From NCBI RefSeq assembly GCF_014353015.1, contig NZ_CP060704.1:4861001-4925000 (forward strand): a DNA stretch of 64,000 nucleotides. Reading direction: 5' to 3'. Source of the DNA: Chitinimonas koreensis (GTDB taxonomy: Bacteria > Pseudomonadota > Gammaproteobacteria > Burkholderiales > Chitinimonadaceae). The position numbers and the translations under genes were made by a program. The notes under the pieces are model-generated. The model was not told where the DNA came from. It did not search any database and worked only from the letters and a program-made list of their open reading frames with translations. Below are positions 8,520 to 17,262 of this stretch, in pieces (the first letter of the stretch is position 1; every line of letters starts with the position of its first letter).

Positions 8520-9850
8520 TCAAGGCTCCCGGAACGCCGAGCGCAGCGAATCGACGATGGGCTCGAGCAGGTAGTCGAGCAGCGTGCGGTCCTCGGTGCG
8601 GAAGTACAGCACCGCCTGCATGCCCGGCAGCAGGCCTTCGACGCCGGCTTCGCGCAGCGAGGCGGCGTCGAGCTCGACCTTGACCGGGTAGTAGGACGGC
8701 ACCGCCTCGCTGCCGACCGCGTCGGGCGCGACGTAGACCACCTTGCCCATCACCCGCGGCGTGGTGCGGTGGTTGTAGGCGGTCAGGCTGACCTCGACCG
8801 GCTGGCCGAGGCGGATATGGCGGATGTCCTTCGGCGCCACGCCCGAATCGAGCTGCAGCGGGCTGTGCGCCGGCACCAGCTCCATCAGCGGCGCGCCGGC
8901 GCCGACCACCATGCCGGCGGACTGCACGCGCAGGTTCATGATGCGGCCGTCGGCCGGCGCCACCACCGTCATCTTGCGCTGGGCATCCTCGATCGGCCGC
9001 AGCGACTGCTGCAGCTCCTCCAGCCGCAGCTGGCTCTCCTTGAGCTCGGCGGTGGCGGCCTGCACGTAGCCGCCCTTCATCTCCTCGATGCGCCAGGCGT
9101 AGTCGAGCACGCGCTGGTCGGCCCGCAGCATGTCGCTCTCCAGCTCGTTGACGCTGGCGCGGTACTCGGCGGCGCTGCGCTCCAGGCCGGTCACCCGGGT
9201 CTTGGCGACGAAGCCGGCGTCGGCCAGCTTGCGGTTGGCGTCGGCCTCCTCGCCCAGGAGGCGACCGGCCTCGCGCTGCGAATCGACGCGGCGGCGCAGC
9301 ACGCCGGTCTCCTGCTTCACGCTGGCCTGCTGCGCTTCGAAAATGGCGATCTGGTGGGTCAGCGCATTGCGGCGGGTCTGGAACACCCGCCTTTCCTGGT
9401 CGAGGATGTCGGCCCGGCGCGGCTTGCCGCGCTCGGCCTCGAGCTCGGCCGGGTAGCGCAGCTCGGCCGCCAGCACCTGCTCGGCACGCAGCCGCGCCTG
9501 CTTGGCCTGCTCGGCGAAGATGCCGATCAGGTAGGTGTCGTAGGTCGCCTGGGTGCGCGGATCGTGCATGGTCAGCAGCGGCTGGCCGGCCTTGACCACG
9601 TCGCCGTCGCGCACCAGCACGCCGGCCACCGTGCCGCCGCCGGCATGCTGGATCGGCAGCCGGGTCTGCTCGGTGCGCACCGTGCCGTTGGCGATCACCG
9701 CGCCGGCCAGCGGCGCCAGCGCCATCCACAGGAAGCCGCCGCCGATCAGCAGCGCGATCAGCCACATGCCGCCGTGGATCAGCCGGCCGGGGTCGCCGGC
9801 CAGGTCGAGGTCGGCGTCGGGGTGAGCCAGTCCTGTACGCGTTTCAGCAT
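8520..9850 (-). CDS. HlyD-family type I secretion adaptor (apparent 1-nt frameshift)
   Basis: Periplasmic adaptor of a type I secretion system, linking the inner-membrane ABC exporter to a TolC-like channel. The continuous frame runs from 9767 to 8520 (415 aa): one N-terminal membrane anchor (WLIALLIGGGFLWMALAPLA), biotinyl-lipoyl-like half (HAGGGTVAGVLVRDGDVVKA, about 40-59), long coiled-coil region (about 90-270) and a C-terminal beta domain (PADGRIMNL, PVEVSLTAYN). The likely true start is the ATG at 9848-9850, only 2 nt after the stop of the ABC gene. That frame ends quickly unless one G is added to the GGGG run at 9819-9822; the repaired protein would be 443 aa, normal for the PrtE/HlyD family. 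ATG 9767 lacks a ribosome-binding site. Confidence 0.85.
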
Positions 9851-9852
9851 GG

Positions 9853-11535
9853 TCAGGCCCTGCTCTCTGCCGGGTTCGGCGCCGAATACTGGGCCGCCAC
9901 CGCGGCCACCGTGTCGAAGGCTTCGACCGCGCCGCTGCGCAGGATCAGCAGCTTGTCGAAATGCTGGAACAGCGAGGGCTTGTGCGCGATCACCAGCAGC
10001 GTGACGCCGTCGCGGCGCAGGCCGGCGAAGCATTCGAGCAGCGCCAGCTCGCCCTCGGCGTCGAGATTGGAATTCGGCTCGTCCAGCACCACCAGGCGCG
10101 GATCGCCGTACAGCGCGCGGGCCAGCGCGACGCGCTGGCGCTGGCCGCCCGACAGCCCGGCGCCGCCCTCGCCCAGCGGCGTCTCGTAGCCCTGCGGCAG
10201 CCGCAGGATCATGTCGTGCGCGCCGGCGCGCTGGGCGGCGCGCACCACCGCGTCGGAATCGATCGCGCCGAGCCGGGCGATGTTCTCGCCCACCGTGCCG
10301 GCGAACAGCTCGACGTCCTGCGGCAGGTAGCCGACGTGGCGGCCCAACCATTCGCGCGGCAAGCCGGCCATGTCGGCGCCGTCGAGCCGCACCGTGCCGG
10401 CCAGCGGCTTCCACACGCCGAGCAGCAGCCGCGCCAGCGTGGTCTTGCCCGAACCGCTGGGGCCGGCGATGCCGATCTGCTCGCCCGCCCGCGCCATGAA
10501 GCTGATGCCGCGCAGCACCGGCCGGTTGCCGGCGCCGAGCGTGAACACCAGCTGCTCGACCGCCACGTCGCCGCGCGGCGGCGGCAGTGCCACCTGGTCG
10601 ACCGGATCGACCGCGTCGACGGTGAGGAACTGGCGCAGCCGGCCGTAGGCGTTGCGCGCCTCCGACAGGAAGCTCCAGCTGCCGATCAGTTGCTCGACCG
10701 GCGCCAGCGCGCGGGCCGAGATGAAGGTGGCGGCCAGCATCACGCCGGGCGAGGTGTGCTCGTCGAGGATCAGCAGCGCGCCGATGCCCATCATCAGCAC
10801 CTGCAGCAGCTGGCGGGCGAAGCGGGTGAGGCTGGCGAAGAAGCCGACCACGAAGCTGGCGCCGACCTGCTGGCGCAGCACCTCGAGGTTGTGGCGGCGC
10901 CAGCGCGCCAGCACCGCGCCGTGCATGCCGAGCGCGGCGACCACCTCGGCGTTGCGCAGCGCGGCGTCGAAGAAGCGGTGGGTGGTGAGCGTGCCGGTCT
11001 GCATGCGCTCGAGCGCGGCGCGGCTGAGCACTTCGTTGAACAGGCCGATCGCCAGCAGCAGCAATGCGCCGGCCAGCGAGCACCAGCCCAGCACCGGCGA
11101 GAACAGGAAGATCAGCGCCAGGTAGACCGGCAGCCAGGGCGCGTCGAACAGCGCGTACATGCCGGTGCCGGTAAGGAAGGTGCGCACCGCGCTCAGGTCG
11201 CGCAGCGCGGTCTGGGCCTGGCTCGCCAGCGGCTGGGCGGCCTCGGCCAGCACCCGGCCGGCGATCACCTCGCCCATGCGGCGGTCGATGTAGACGCCGG
11301 CGGCGACCAGGAGGCGCGAGCGCAGCACCTCGAGCACCATCATCAAGAGCAGCGCGCCGACCACCCCGACGGTGAGGAAGAACAGCGTGGGATTGCTGCG
11401 CGAAGCCATGACGCGGTCGAACACCTGCATCATGTAGATCGACGGCGCGAGGATCAGCAGGTTGATGAAGAAGCTGAACACCGCTGCGTAGGCGAACAGG
11501 CGGCGGGTTTCCAGGATGGCGCTGCGCAGGGGCAT
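9853..11535 (-). CDS. Type I secretion ABC transporter, PrtD-like
   Basis: 560 residues: an N-terminal exporter membrane domain with about six helices (YAAVFSFFINLLILAPSIYM and LFFLTVGVVGALLLMMVLEV are the first two) fused to an ATPase domain. The ATPase carries Walker A GPSGSGKTT (about 357-365), Q-loop YLPQDVELF, signature LSGGQRQRVALARAL (about 458-472), Walker B LVVLDEPNSNLD and H-loop VIAHKP. There is no N-terminal C39 peptidase or long C39-like domain, as in PrtD/AprD exporters of serralysin-type RTX proteins. Its start overlaps the upstream glycosyltransferase stop (TGATG at 11533-11537) and hlyD follows 2 nt after its stop. No TolC-type outer-membrane gene is in the window. The giant repeat protein ending at 32563 is the obvious candidate substrate. 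Confidence 0.92.
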   Translation of the reverse strand: MPLRSAILETRRLFAYAAVFSFFINLLILAPSIYMMQVFDRVMASRSNPTLFFLTVGVVGALLLMMVLEVLRSRLLVAAGVYIDRRMGEVIAGRVLAEAAQPLASQAQTALRDLSAVRTFLTGTGMYALFDAPWLPVYLALIFLFSPVLGWCSLAGALLLLAIGLFNEVLSRAALERMQTGTLTTHRFFDAALRNAEVVAALGMHGAVLARWRRHNLEVLRQQVGASFVVGFFASLTRFARQLLQVLMMGIGALLILDEHTSPGVMLAATFISARALAPVEQLIGSWSFLSEARNAYGRLRQFLTVDAVDPVDQVALPPPRGDVAVEQLVFTLGAGNRPVLRGISFMARAGEQIGIAGPSGSGKTTLARLLLGVWKPLAGTVRLDGADMAGLPREWLGRHVGYLPQDVELFAGTVGENIARLGAIDSDAVVRAAQRAGAHDMILRLPQGYETPLGEGGAGLSGGQRQRVALARALYGDPRLVVLDEPNSNLDAEGELALLECFAGLRRDGVTLLVIAHKPSLFQHFDKLLILRSGAVEAFDTVAAVAAQYSAPNPAESRA

Positions 11536-12539
11536 CAGGCAGCCACTCCGAAGCGGTCTTTCAGCAGTTGCAGCACGGTTCTCGCTCTCGCCTCGTAGCT
11601 ATGCCGTTCCAGCAGCTGGCCGCGCTGGGCGCGGCCGATGCGTTCGGCGTTTTGCGGGTAGTTAAGCAAATCGTCCGCCAGGGCGGCAAGCCCGGCATGG
11701 TCGTCGTACAGCAAGAGGTGGTCGAACAGTTCGTCCTCGCCGTTGCCGACCCGGTTGGTGACCAGCGGCGTGCCGCTGGCCTGGGCCTCGAAGTAGCGCA
11801 TGTTGACGTCGTTGGCGTGGCTGACGTTGAGGATGAAGTGCGACTGGTTGTAGACCCGGTTCATCTCCTCGCCCCAGGCCTGGCCGACGAAGCAGTTGGG
11901 CAGCCGCGCCCGCAGGAATTCCAGCGCTGCGGCGCGCGCCGGGGTGTTGATGTTGCCGACGAAGCACCAGTCGTAGCGCTTTTCGACGCCTTCGAGCGGC
12001 CGGATCAGGCCGGGGCTGGCGGCCAGCGGCAGCCAGGGGATGCCGAGTTCGAGCGCGCGGTCGCGCTGGGCCGACAGCGCCAGGTCGAAGCCGCGCAGCT
12101 TGTCCCAGCGCGTCATCGGCGAACCGAGCAGGCGGTCCATGCGATGGACGTCGATGCACCAGTAGAGGCTCGGGCAATCGAGCTCGGGCGTCGGGTAACC
12201 GAGGTCGTCGTCGATCGACAGGCAGGCGTCGACGTCGCGCGGCAGTTCGCCGTAGCCGCGGAAATACAGGCCGGCCTCGCCCATGGCCATCGGCGGGTAG
12301 TGCACGACGTCGACGCCGACCGCGCGCAGGGCGGCGTCGAGATGGCTGCCGGTGGTGTCGGCGCGGTGCAGGCGGTCGTAGACGACGGCCAGGCGCAGGG
12401 GGCGGCGCTGCTGGGCGGCGAGGGTGTCGGATGTGGTGATAGGGCCAGGCGGGGCGAGGTCGACTTCGAGCGTCATCCAGCCTGCTTCCCCGGCGAGGTC
12501 AGCAAGCGGAGCAGCGATCGAGCCCTCTTCCACCCGCAT
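11535..12539 (-). CDS. CgeB-like glycosyltransferase (group 1)
   Basis: 334 residues from the ATG at 12537-12539, chosen because GGAGG sits 6 nt upstream. The frame extends to 12797 only through a family C repeat. The N-terminal GT-B domain starts LRLAVVYDRLHRADTTGSHL. The C-terminal domain contains FVGNINTPARAAAL, ILNVSHANDVNMRYFEAQAS and GTPLVTNRVG, the pattern of CgeB/glycosyl transferases group 1 (PF13524-like), where the Glu before A-x-A-x-G contacts the sugar nucleotide. It overlaps the ABC transporter gene by one base, so exporter and glycosyltransferase are co-expressed, an unusual link that supports a glycosylated export substrate. Confidence 0.75.
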   Translation of the reverse strand: MRVEEGSIAAPLADLAGEAGWMTLEVDLAPPGPITTSDTLAAQQRRPLRLAVVYDRLHRADTTGSHLDAALRAVGVDVVHYPPMAMGEAGLYFRGYGELPRDVDACLSIDDDLGYPTPELDCPSLYWCIDVHRMDRLLGSPMTRWDKLRGFDLALSAQRDRALELGIPWLPLAASPGLIRPLEGVEKRYDWCFVGNINTPARAAALEFLRARLPNCFVGQAWGEEMNRVYNQSHFILNVSHANDVNMRYFEAQASGTPLVTNRVGNGEDELFDHLLLYDDHAGLAALADDLLNYPQNAERIGRAQRGQLLERHSYEARARTVLQLLKDRFGVAA

Positions 12540-12558
12540 TTCTTCCTCCACCGGCGCG

Positions 12559-12726
12559 CCCTCACCCTCTCCGTTCCTGCCTTGCTGGAACGGGTGCCTC
12601 TCCCGGGGGAGAGGGGTGAGTGCAGCGACACCTCCACGCTCGCGACTTCGGCGAAGGAAGACGACGCGGCGTCCGAAGCAGCCCGCGACAGCCCCCTCTC
12701 CCCCGGGAGAGGGCAGGGTGAGGGAC
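12559..12726. repeat. Dispersed repeat, family C, partly read as coding
   Basis: gccctcaccctctccgttcc ... ggaacgggtgcctctccc and a second arm cccctctcccccgggagagg. It lies between two glycosyltransferase genes and is translated as the C-terminal tail of the gene at 12562-13662. Confidence 0.75.
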
Positions 12727-13662
12727 GCCGGTCGAGTCCTCGCCTGACGATATTTCGTCAATAAGCTGCGCGTTCCCGCCAACCGGCAGAGCGGCATCGG
12801 CGATCGCGCCGTCTTCCGCCGCCTCCGCCTTCAGCAAAGTCGCCAGCAAGCCCGCCGCATCGCGCCGCCGCATCGCCGCCAGCGCGCGCCGGCCCAGCTC
12901 GCGCCGCGCCGCCGGATCGGCGACCAGGGCCGCGCAGGCATCCACCAGCCCGTCGTAAGGCACCGCGCACAGCCCGTCGCGCAGGTCTGCGGGCAATTCG
13001 GTCGCGTCGTCGCACTCGGCCACCACCGCGCGGCCATTGGCCAGCAGGTAGCTGACCCGCACCAGTTCGAAGATGCGCGCGCCGCGGTTGTGCAGGTTGA
13101 GCACCAGCTTGGCCCCGCCGATCAGCGCGTCGCGCTCGGCGCCGTAGACGCCGTAGGCATAGCGCACGTGCAGGCCGCGCGCGCGCAGCGCGTCGAGGAT
13201 GGCCTGGCGGCGCGGGCTCATGGTGCCGTAGAACAGCACGTCGACTTCCTCGGCCGGCTGCACCGCGATGCGGCCGAGCTCGGGCACCCAGCCGACCGGC
13301 AGCAGCCGGCCGCGGCCGCCCTGGCTACGCAACCAATCGAGGTTGCGCGCGCTGTAGTCCCATACCTCGTGGCGCAGCAGCAGCTTGAGCTGCGGGTGCT
13401 CGGCCAGCGCCAGGCCCGGCAGCTGTTCCAGGTTGTAGATCACCGCGTCGCCGGGCAGCGCCGGCGGCGCCGCCAGCCACGGCAGCAGGTGGAAGCCCAG
13501 CACCAGCGGCCGCCGTCCCGGCAGCAGGTGGTTCAGCACGATCGGCGCGTCGCAGCCGAGCCGGCGGAAGGCGTGGTGCAGCGTCTCGGCCACCTCGCGG
13601 AAGGCGCCGATGTGCGGGTAACCGGCCGGCGCCAGCAGCAGGATCTGCCACGGTCGGCTCAT
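12562..13662 (-). CDS. CgeB-like glycosyltransferase with repeat-derived tail
   Basis: 366 residues from the ATG at 13660-13662. About residues 1-300 form a GT-B glycosyltransferase: ILLLAPAGYPHIGAFREVAE (7-26), VIYNLEQLPG (about 74-83), VDVLFYGTMSPRRQAILDAL (about 140-159) and LVLNLHNRGARIFELVRVSY (about 187-206), the CgeB-like signature. The final 60 or so residues are Pro/Arg/Gly-rich and come from a family C palindromic repeat (12559-12726), so the ancestral stop was probably lost by repeat insertion. It is paralogous to the N-terminal half of the next gene upstream (13855-15444). Whether the tail is tolerated is unknown. Confidence 0.78.
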   Translation of the reverse strand: MSRPWQILLLAPAGYPHIGAFREVAETLHHAFRRLGCDAPIVLNHLLPGRRPLVLGFHLLPWLAAPPALPGDAVIYNLEQLPGLALAEHPQLKLLLRHEVWDYSARNLDWLRSQGGRGRLLPVGWVPELGRIAVQPAEEVDVLFYGTMSPRRQAILDALRARGLHVRYAYGVYGAERDALIGGAKLVLNLHNRGARIFELVRVSYLLANGRAVVAECDDATELPADLRDGLCAVPYDGLVDACAALVADPAARRELGRRALAAMRRRDAAGLLATLLKAEAAEDGAIADAALPVGGNAQLIDEISSGEDSTGVPHPALSRGRGGCRGLLRTPRRLPSPKSRAWRCRCTHPSPPGEAPVPARQERRG

Positions 13663-13685
13663 CGCGACCTCTGAGCAAATCGCAT

Positions 13686-13838
13686 GACGAGCGCCAGCGA
13701 GGCCCCCGCTGGCCCACCGCGCAAAGTCTGCGACTTGGCGGGGCCTCCCGAGCGGCGAGGGCGGGAGGTGCGGAATAGATCAGCGATCGACGGTCGATTC
13801 ATATTCGATGGTTCGCACCCGGCTTTGCCGGGTGTTGA
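13686..13838. repeat. Dispersed repeat, family E
   Basis: gagcgccagcgaggc..., the palindrome aaagtctgcgactt, ggcggcgagg-type G-rich core and a terminal cccggctttgccggg hairpin. The same order of motifs is seen at 53535-53692. It separates two paralogous glycosyltransferase genes. Confidence 0.7.
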
Positions 13839-13854
13839 GCTGAAGTTGGCATTC

Positions 13855-15444
13855 CTAAGCAGGCTCCAGCACCAGGTAGTGCTGCAGGCTGAAGAATTCG
13901 TTGATCTCGCCGTTGTCGTTGGCGCGCACCGTGAGCCGGCCGAAGCCGATGTCGAGCGGTGCGCGGCCATTGCAGCGGCCATAGGCCTCGGCCAGGCTCG
14001 GGTCGAGCGCATGATGCACGCTGCGCACCTTGTAGCCGGTCTCCTCGACCATGCGGCGCGCATCGGCCAGCGCGAAGAAGCGCAGGTGGGTGACGTCGAG
14101 GATGCCCATCGCCTCGTACTGGAAGCGGCCCTCGGCCATGCGGTTGAGCAGGCCGAGGTTGCGCGCGTTGGGCAGGCTGACCAAGAGCCGCGCATCCGCC
14201 GCCAGCCAGGGCCGCAGCCGCCGCAGCGCGTCCCACGGGTCGACCATGTGTTCGAGCACGTCGGCCAGCAGCACGGTATCGATGGCGCCGGGCGCCAGGC
14301 CGGCGCGGGCGAAGTCGACCTCTTCCAGCAGGCCGGTGAACACCCGGTCGAGCCGGCCGGCCGCCTGCGCCGCCGCGCCGCGGTGCGGCTCGATGCCCCA
14401 GGCGCGCGCCGCGGGGAAGCGCGACTTGACCAGCGCCGAGCTGGCGCCGGCGCCGCAGCCGACGTCGAGCATCAGCCGCGGCGGCCGGTCGATCAGGTCG
14501 ACCAGTTGCTGGCGGGCGATCTGGTGGTAGGGCGTCACGGCCGGGTCGGAGTGCGACAGGCTGTGCCACACCGGCGCCGGCGGGCTGCCGGCCGGCGCGG
14601 CCAGCAGCGGCTTGAGCAAGGCGGCCGCATCGCGCCGGCGCATGGCGGCGAAGCCGCGCCGGCCCAGCGCGGCGCGGCCGGCCTCGTCGCGCAGCAGCGC
14701 CAGGCAGCGCTCGACCAGGCCGTCGTAGGGCGCCAGCGCCAGGCCTTCGCGCAGGTCGGCCGCCAGCTCGGTCTCGGCATCGCCCTCGGCCACCACCGCG
14801 CAGCCGTTGGCCAGCAGGTAGCTGACCCGCACCAGCTCGAACACCCGCGCGTCGTTGCGGTGGACGTTGAGCACCAGCCTGGAGCGCGCGATCAGCGCGT
14901 CGCGCTCGGCGCCGTAGACGCCGAACAGCGCCGCCACCGTGGCGCCGGCCGCCCGCAGCGCGTTCAGCACCGCCTCGCGGCGCGGGTTGAGCGAGCCGTA
15001 GAACAGGACGTCGATGTCCTTGTCCTGCTCGTCGGCCGGGGCGATGCGGCTCAGCTCGGGGGCGTAGGCGATCGGCAGCCGGCGCGCCGCGATGCCGCGC
15101 TGGGCCAGCCAGGCGATGTTGCGCTCGCTGTAGTCCCACACCTCGTGGCGGCGCAGCGCGGCCAGCAGCGCGTCGTTGACCAGGTGGGAGCCGTCGATCA
15201 GCTGTTCGAGGTTGTAGACGATGGTCTCGGGCGGCAGCCAGGGCGCCTGCGGCAGGTAGGGCAGCAGGTTGGCGCCGAGCACGATCGGCCGACGGCCCGG
15301 ATCGATGCGGTTGAGCACGATCGGCGCGTCCTCGCCGAGCCGGCGCAGGCCGTGGTGCAGCGTCTCGGCGATCTCGCGGAAGGCCGCCACGTGGGCATAG
15401 CCCGGCGGCGCCAGCAGCACGATCTGGAACGGGCCGCGGCTCAT
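13855..15444 (-). CDS. Glycosyltransferase-methyltransferase fusion protein
   Basis: 529 residues from the ATG at 15442-15444, which overlaps the upstream stop as ATGA. Residues 1-300 are a CgeB-like GT-B domain (IVLLAPPGYAHVAAFREIAE, VDVLFYGSLNPRREAVLNAL, LVLNVHRNDARVFELVRVSY), closely similar to the neighbouring gene at 12562-13662. Residues about 320-529 are a class I methyltransferase: LMLDVGCGAGASSALVKSRF (motif I), WGIEPHRG, DTVLLADVLEHMVDPWDAL and LLVSLPNARNLGLL. A single protein could transfer a sugar and methylate it. Reading frames upstream to 15873 are shadows of the next gene. Cytoplasmic; substrates unknown. Confidence 0.82.
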   Translation of the reverse strand: MSRGPFQIVLLAPPGYAHVAAFREIAETLHHGLRRLGEDAPIVLNRIDPGRRPIVLGANLLPYLPQAPWLPPETIVYNLEQLIDGSHLVNDALLAALRRHEVWDYSERNIAWLAQRGIAARRLPIAYAPELSRIAPADEQDKDIDVLFYGSLNPRREAVLNALRAAGATVAALFGVYGAERDALIARSRLVLNVHRNDARVFELVRVSYLLANGCAVVAEGDAETELAADLREGLALAPYDGLVERCLALLRDEAGRAALGRRGFAAMRRRDAAALLKPLLAAPAGSPPAPVWHSLSHSDPAVTPYHQIARQQLVDLIDRPPRLMLDVGCGAGASSALVKSRFPAARAWGIEPHRGAAAQAAGRLDRVFTGLLEEVDFARAGLAPGAIDTVLLADVLEHMVDPWDALRRLRPWLAADARLLVSLPNARNLGLLNRMAEGRFQYEAMGILDVTHLRFFALADARRMVEETGYKVRSVHHALDPSLAEAYGRCNGRAPLDIGFGRLTVRANDNGEINEFFSLQHYLVLEPA

Positions 15445-16136
15445 GACTTGGAGCACCACAGCACGCCGAGGCCGTTCCACCACATCGCCTGGTCGCCGTT
15501 GTAGCGCGCCGGCAGCTCCATCAGCGTGCGCCAGCGGCGGGTCGACCTGGCCATCCAGTCCTCGCTGGCCGCCTTGGCCTCGGAGCCCGAATCGTCGGCG
15601 CGGCGCCAGTCGTCGACGATCACCAGCGCCTCGTCGGCCAGCAGCGGCTCGACCAGCCGCAGCGCGTCGTACTGGCTGGCGTAGTCGTGCGGGCCGTCGA
15701 AGAAGTAGCCGCCGACCGGGTGGTAGACGTGCTGCTCGGTCAGGCAGCGGCGGAAGTCGCCGTGGAAGAAATTGACCCGGTCGGCCAGCTGGTGCGCCGC
15801 CAGGTTGGCGCGCAGCGTGGCCAGCGTGTTGCCGTGGTCGCCGAACTGCGAGAAGTCGTCGCAGGCGTAGCACGGCCGCGCCGGCTGGCCGGCCAGGGTG
15901 GCGATCAGCGACTTGCCGTGGAAGGTGCCGATCTCGAGCCAGGCCTCGCCCGGCGGCAAGAGGCCATATGCAAGGTTGAGCAGCCGCAGTTTCTTGGGCG
16001 AGCTCATGCCCTGGACCTCGGGGCAGGGGTCGAACAGCCGGCGCAGTTCCGGGTCTTCGAGCGCCGGGCTGGGCTGGCTGGCGACGGCGGGACTGAAGCG
16101 TTGCTGGAAGCGTTCGAGGAACAGGGCGTGGTTCAT
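15441..16136 (-). CDS. Class I methyltransferase (Methyltransf_24-like)
   Basis: 231 residues. Motif I is AWLEIGTFHGKSLIATLAGQ (about 64-83), followed by CYACDDFSQFGDHGNTLATL (about 88-107), VNFFHGDFRRCL (about 119-130), YFFDGPHDYASQYDAL (about 143-158) and ALVIVDDWRRAD. The D-G-x-H-x-Y and V-x-D-D elements are typical of the Methyltransf_24/CmcI-like group acting on antibiotics and glycans. It is linked by ATGA overlap to the downstream fusion gene and lies 25 bp after the upstream methyltransferase. Confidence 0.78.
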   Translation of the reverse strand: MNHALFLERFQQRFSPAVASQPSPALEDPELRRLFDPCPEVQGMSSPKKLRLLNLAYGLLPPGEAWLEIGTFHGKSLIATLAGQPARPCYACDDFSQFGDHGNTLATLRANLAAHQLADRVNFFHGDFRRCLTEQHVYHPVGGYFFDGPHDYASQYDALRLVEPLLADEALVIVDDWRRADDSGSEAKAASEDWMARSTRRWRTLMELPARYNGDQAMWWNGLGVLWCSKS

Positions 16137-16161
16137 GGGCGGGCCTGGGAAGGGCGGGGAA

Positions 16162-17001
16162 TCAGGACGCGGCGCGGGCGAACAGGTCCATGCCGCAGCG
16201 CCAGCGGTCGTTGGCCTGGTAGGCCAGCACCTCGAAGCCTTCGCGGCGCAGCAGGCCGCTGAGCGAGGCGCGGGTGAAGTTGTGGTAGTGCTCGATCTCC
16301 CACCAGTAGGGGTTCACGCCGTGGCGATCCATGATGCGCCAGGAGTAGGCGTCCATATTGGGGCAGGAGATGAAGAGTACCCCGCCCTCCCCCAGCAGCG
16401 CACGCGCGCGCCGCAGCGCGGCGATCGGGCTGGGCAGGTGTTCGAGCACGTCGGCCATCGAGATCACCTGGGCCTGGCCGACGAAATCGCTGCCGAGGAA
16501 ATCGGCCTGCTGGGCGCGGTAGCCGAGCTCGCGCAGCCGGTTGGCGGTCTCGGCGCGGATGTCGAGGCCGAGCGCGGAGAAGCCGTATTCCTGCGCGGTC
16601 GACACCAGCGCGCCGTTGCCGCAGCCGACGTCGAGCCACAGCTGCTCGCCGCGCCACAGCACGTCGAAGCCGCCGAGCAGGCGGATCGCGGTCTCGACCA
16701 CCGGTGCCCACTTCTTGCGGTCCTGGTCGGAGTAGGTCTCGGCGGTCGGCACGCCGTCGGCGACCTGGTTGCCGTGGGCCTGCGAGAAGATCCGGCCGAG
16801 CGCGGCCTCGCTCCAGGTGTAGGCGGTGTGGACATGGCCGCAGGCGGTGCACTGGCGCCAGTGCAGCGTATCGGGCAGTCCCTCGCGCCAGAGCGGATGG
16901 CGGCGGCAGGGCGCATCCACCACGAGCTGGCTCTGCGCCGCGTCGGCGAGGCAGAGCGGGCATTGGTCGACGGGGTGGCGGTAGGGGTCGGGGGTGGGCA
17001 T
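16162..17001 (-). CDS. Methyltransferase with N-terminal zinc-ribbon
   Basis: 279 residues. The N-terminus contains two Cys pairs (CPLC about 15-18; CTACGH about 52-57), an arrangement seen in sugar C-methyltransferase-like proteins with a zinc-binding segment. The SAM domain follows: LWLDVGCGNGALVSTAQEYG (about 121-140), ALGLDIRAE, VISMADVLEHLPSPIAALRR (about 178-197), LGEGGVLFISCPNMDAYSW (about 203-221). Such proteins often methylate deoxysugars or carry out tailoring in capsule and LPS loci. First gene of the minus-strand cluster that runs to 2883; its promoter must lie in 17002-17262, which is shared with the plus-strand gene at 17263. Confidence 0.78.
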   Translation of the reverse strand: MPTPDPYRHPVDQCPLCLADAAQSQLVVDAPCRRHPLWREGLPDTLHWRQCTACGHVHTAYTWSEAALGRIFSQAHGNQVADGVPTAETYSDQDRKKWAPVVETAIRLLGGFDVLWRGEQLWLDVGCGNGALVSTAQEYGFSALGLDIRAETANRLRELGYRAQQADFLGSDFVGQAQVISMADVLEHLPSPIAALRRARALLGEGGVLFISCPNMDAYSWRIMDRHGVNPYWWEIEHYHNFTRASLSGLLRREGFEVLAYQANDRWRCGMDLFARAAS

Positions 17002-17262
17002 GGGTTCGTTATCGGCGAGAAACGCGGGGGCTGCAGGGGATTGCGTCGGCTTGCGGCAAATATCCCGGCCGTCACGGTCCGCGACCGGAGGGGCACAAAC
17101 CTACAAACCGGTCAGGCTCGGCGCGCTGCGGCGAGACGGACACAGGCCGTCTCGCCAAAAGCGGTTTGCCCGGCCTTTCGACCGGCCGTGCCAGAACGCC
17201 GGGGGACAATCGTGCTATACAGCGCCGCGTATTGCATCCCACCAAACCCATGGTCAGAAAGA

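Noticed and set aside
15444..15873. Earlier start for the GT-methyltransferase fusion
   Set aside because: The extension is the alternate frame of the methyltransferase at 15441-16136; an ATGA overlap marks the true start.
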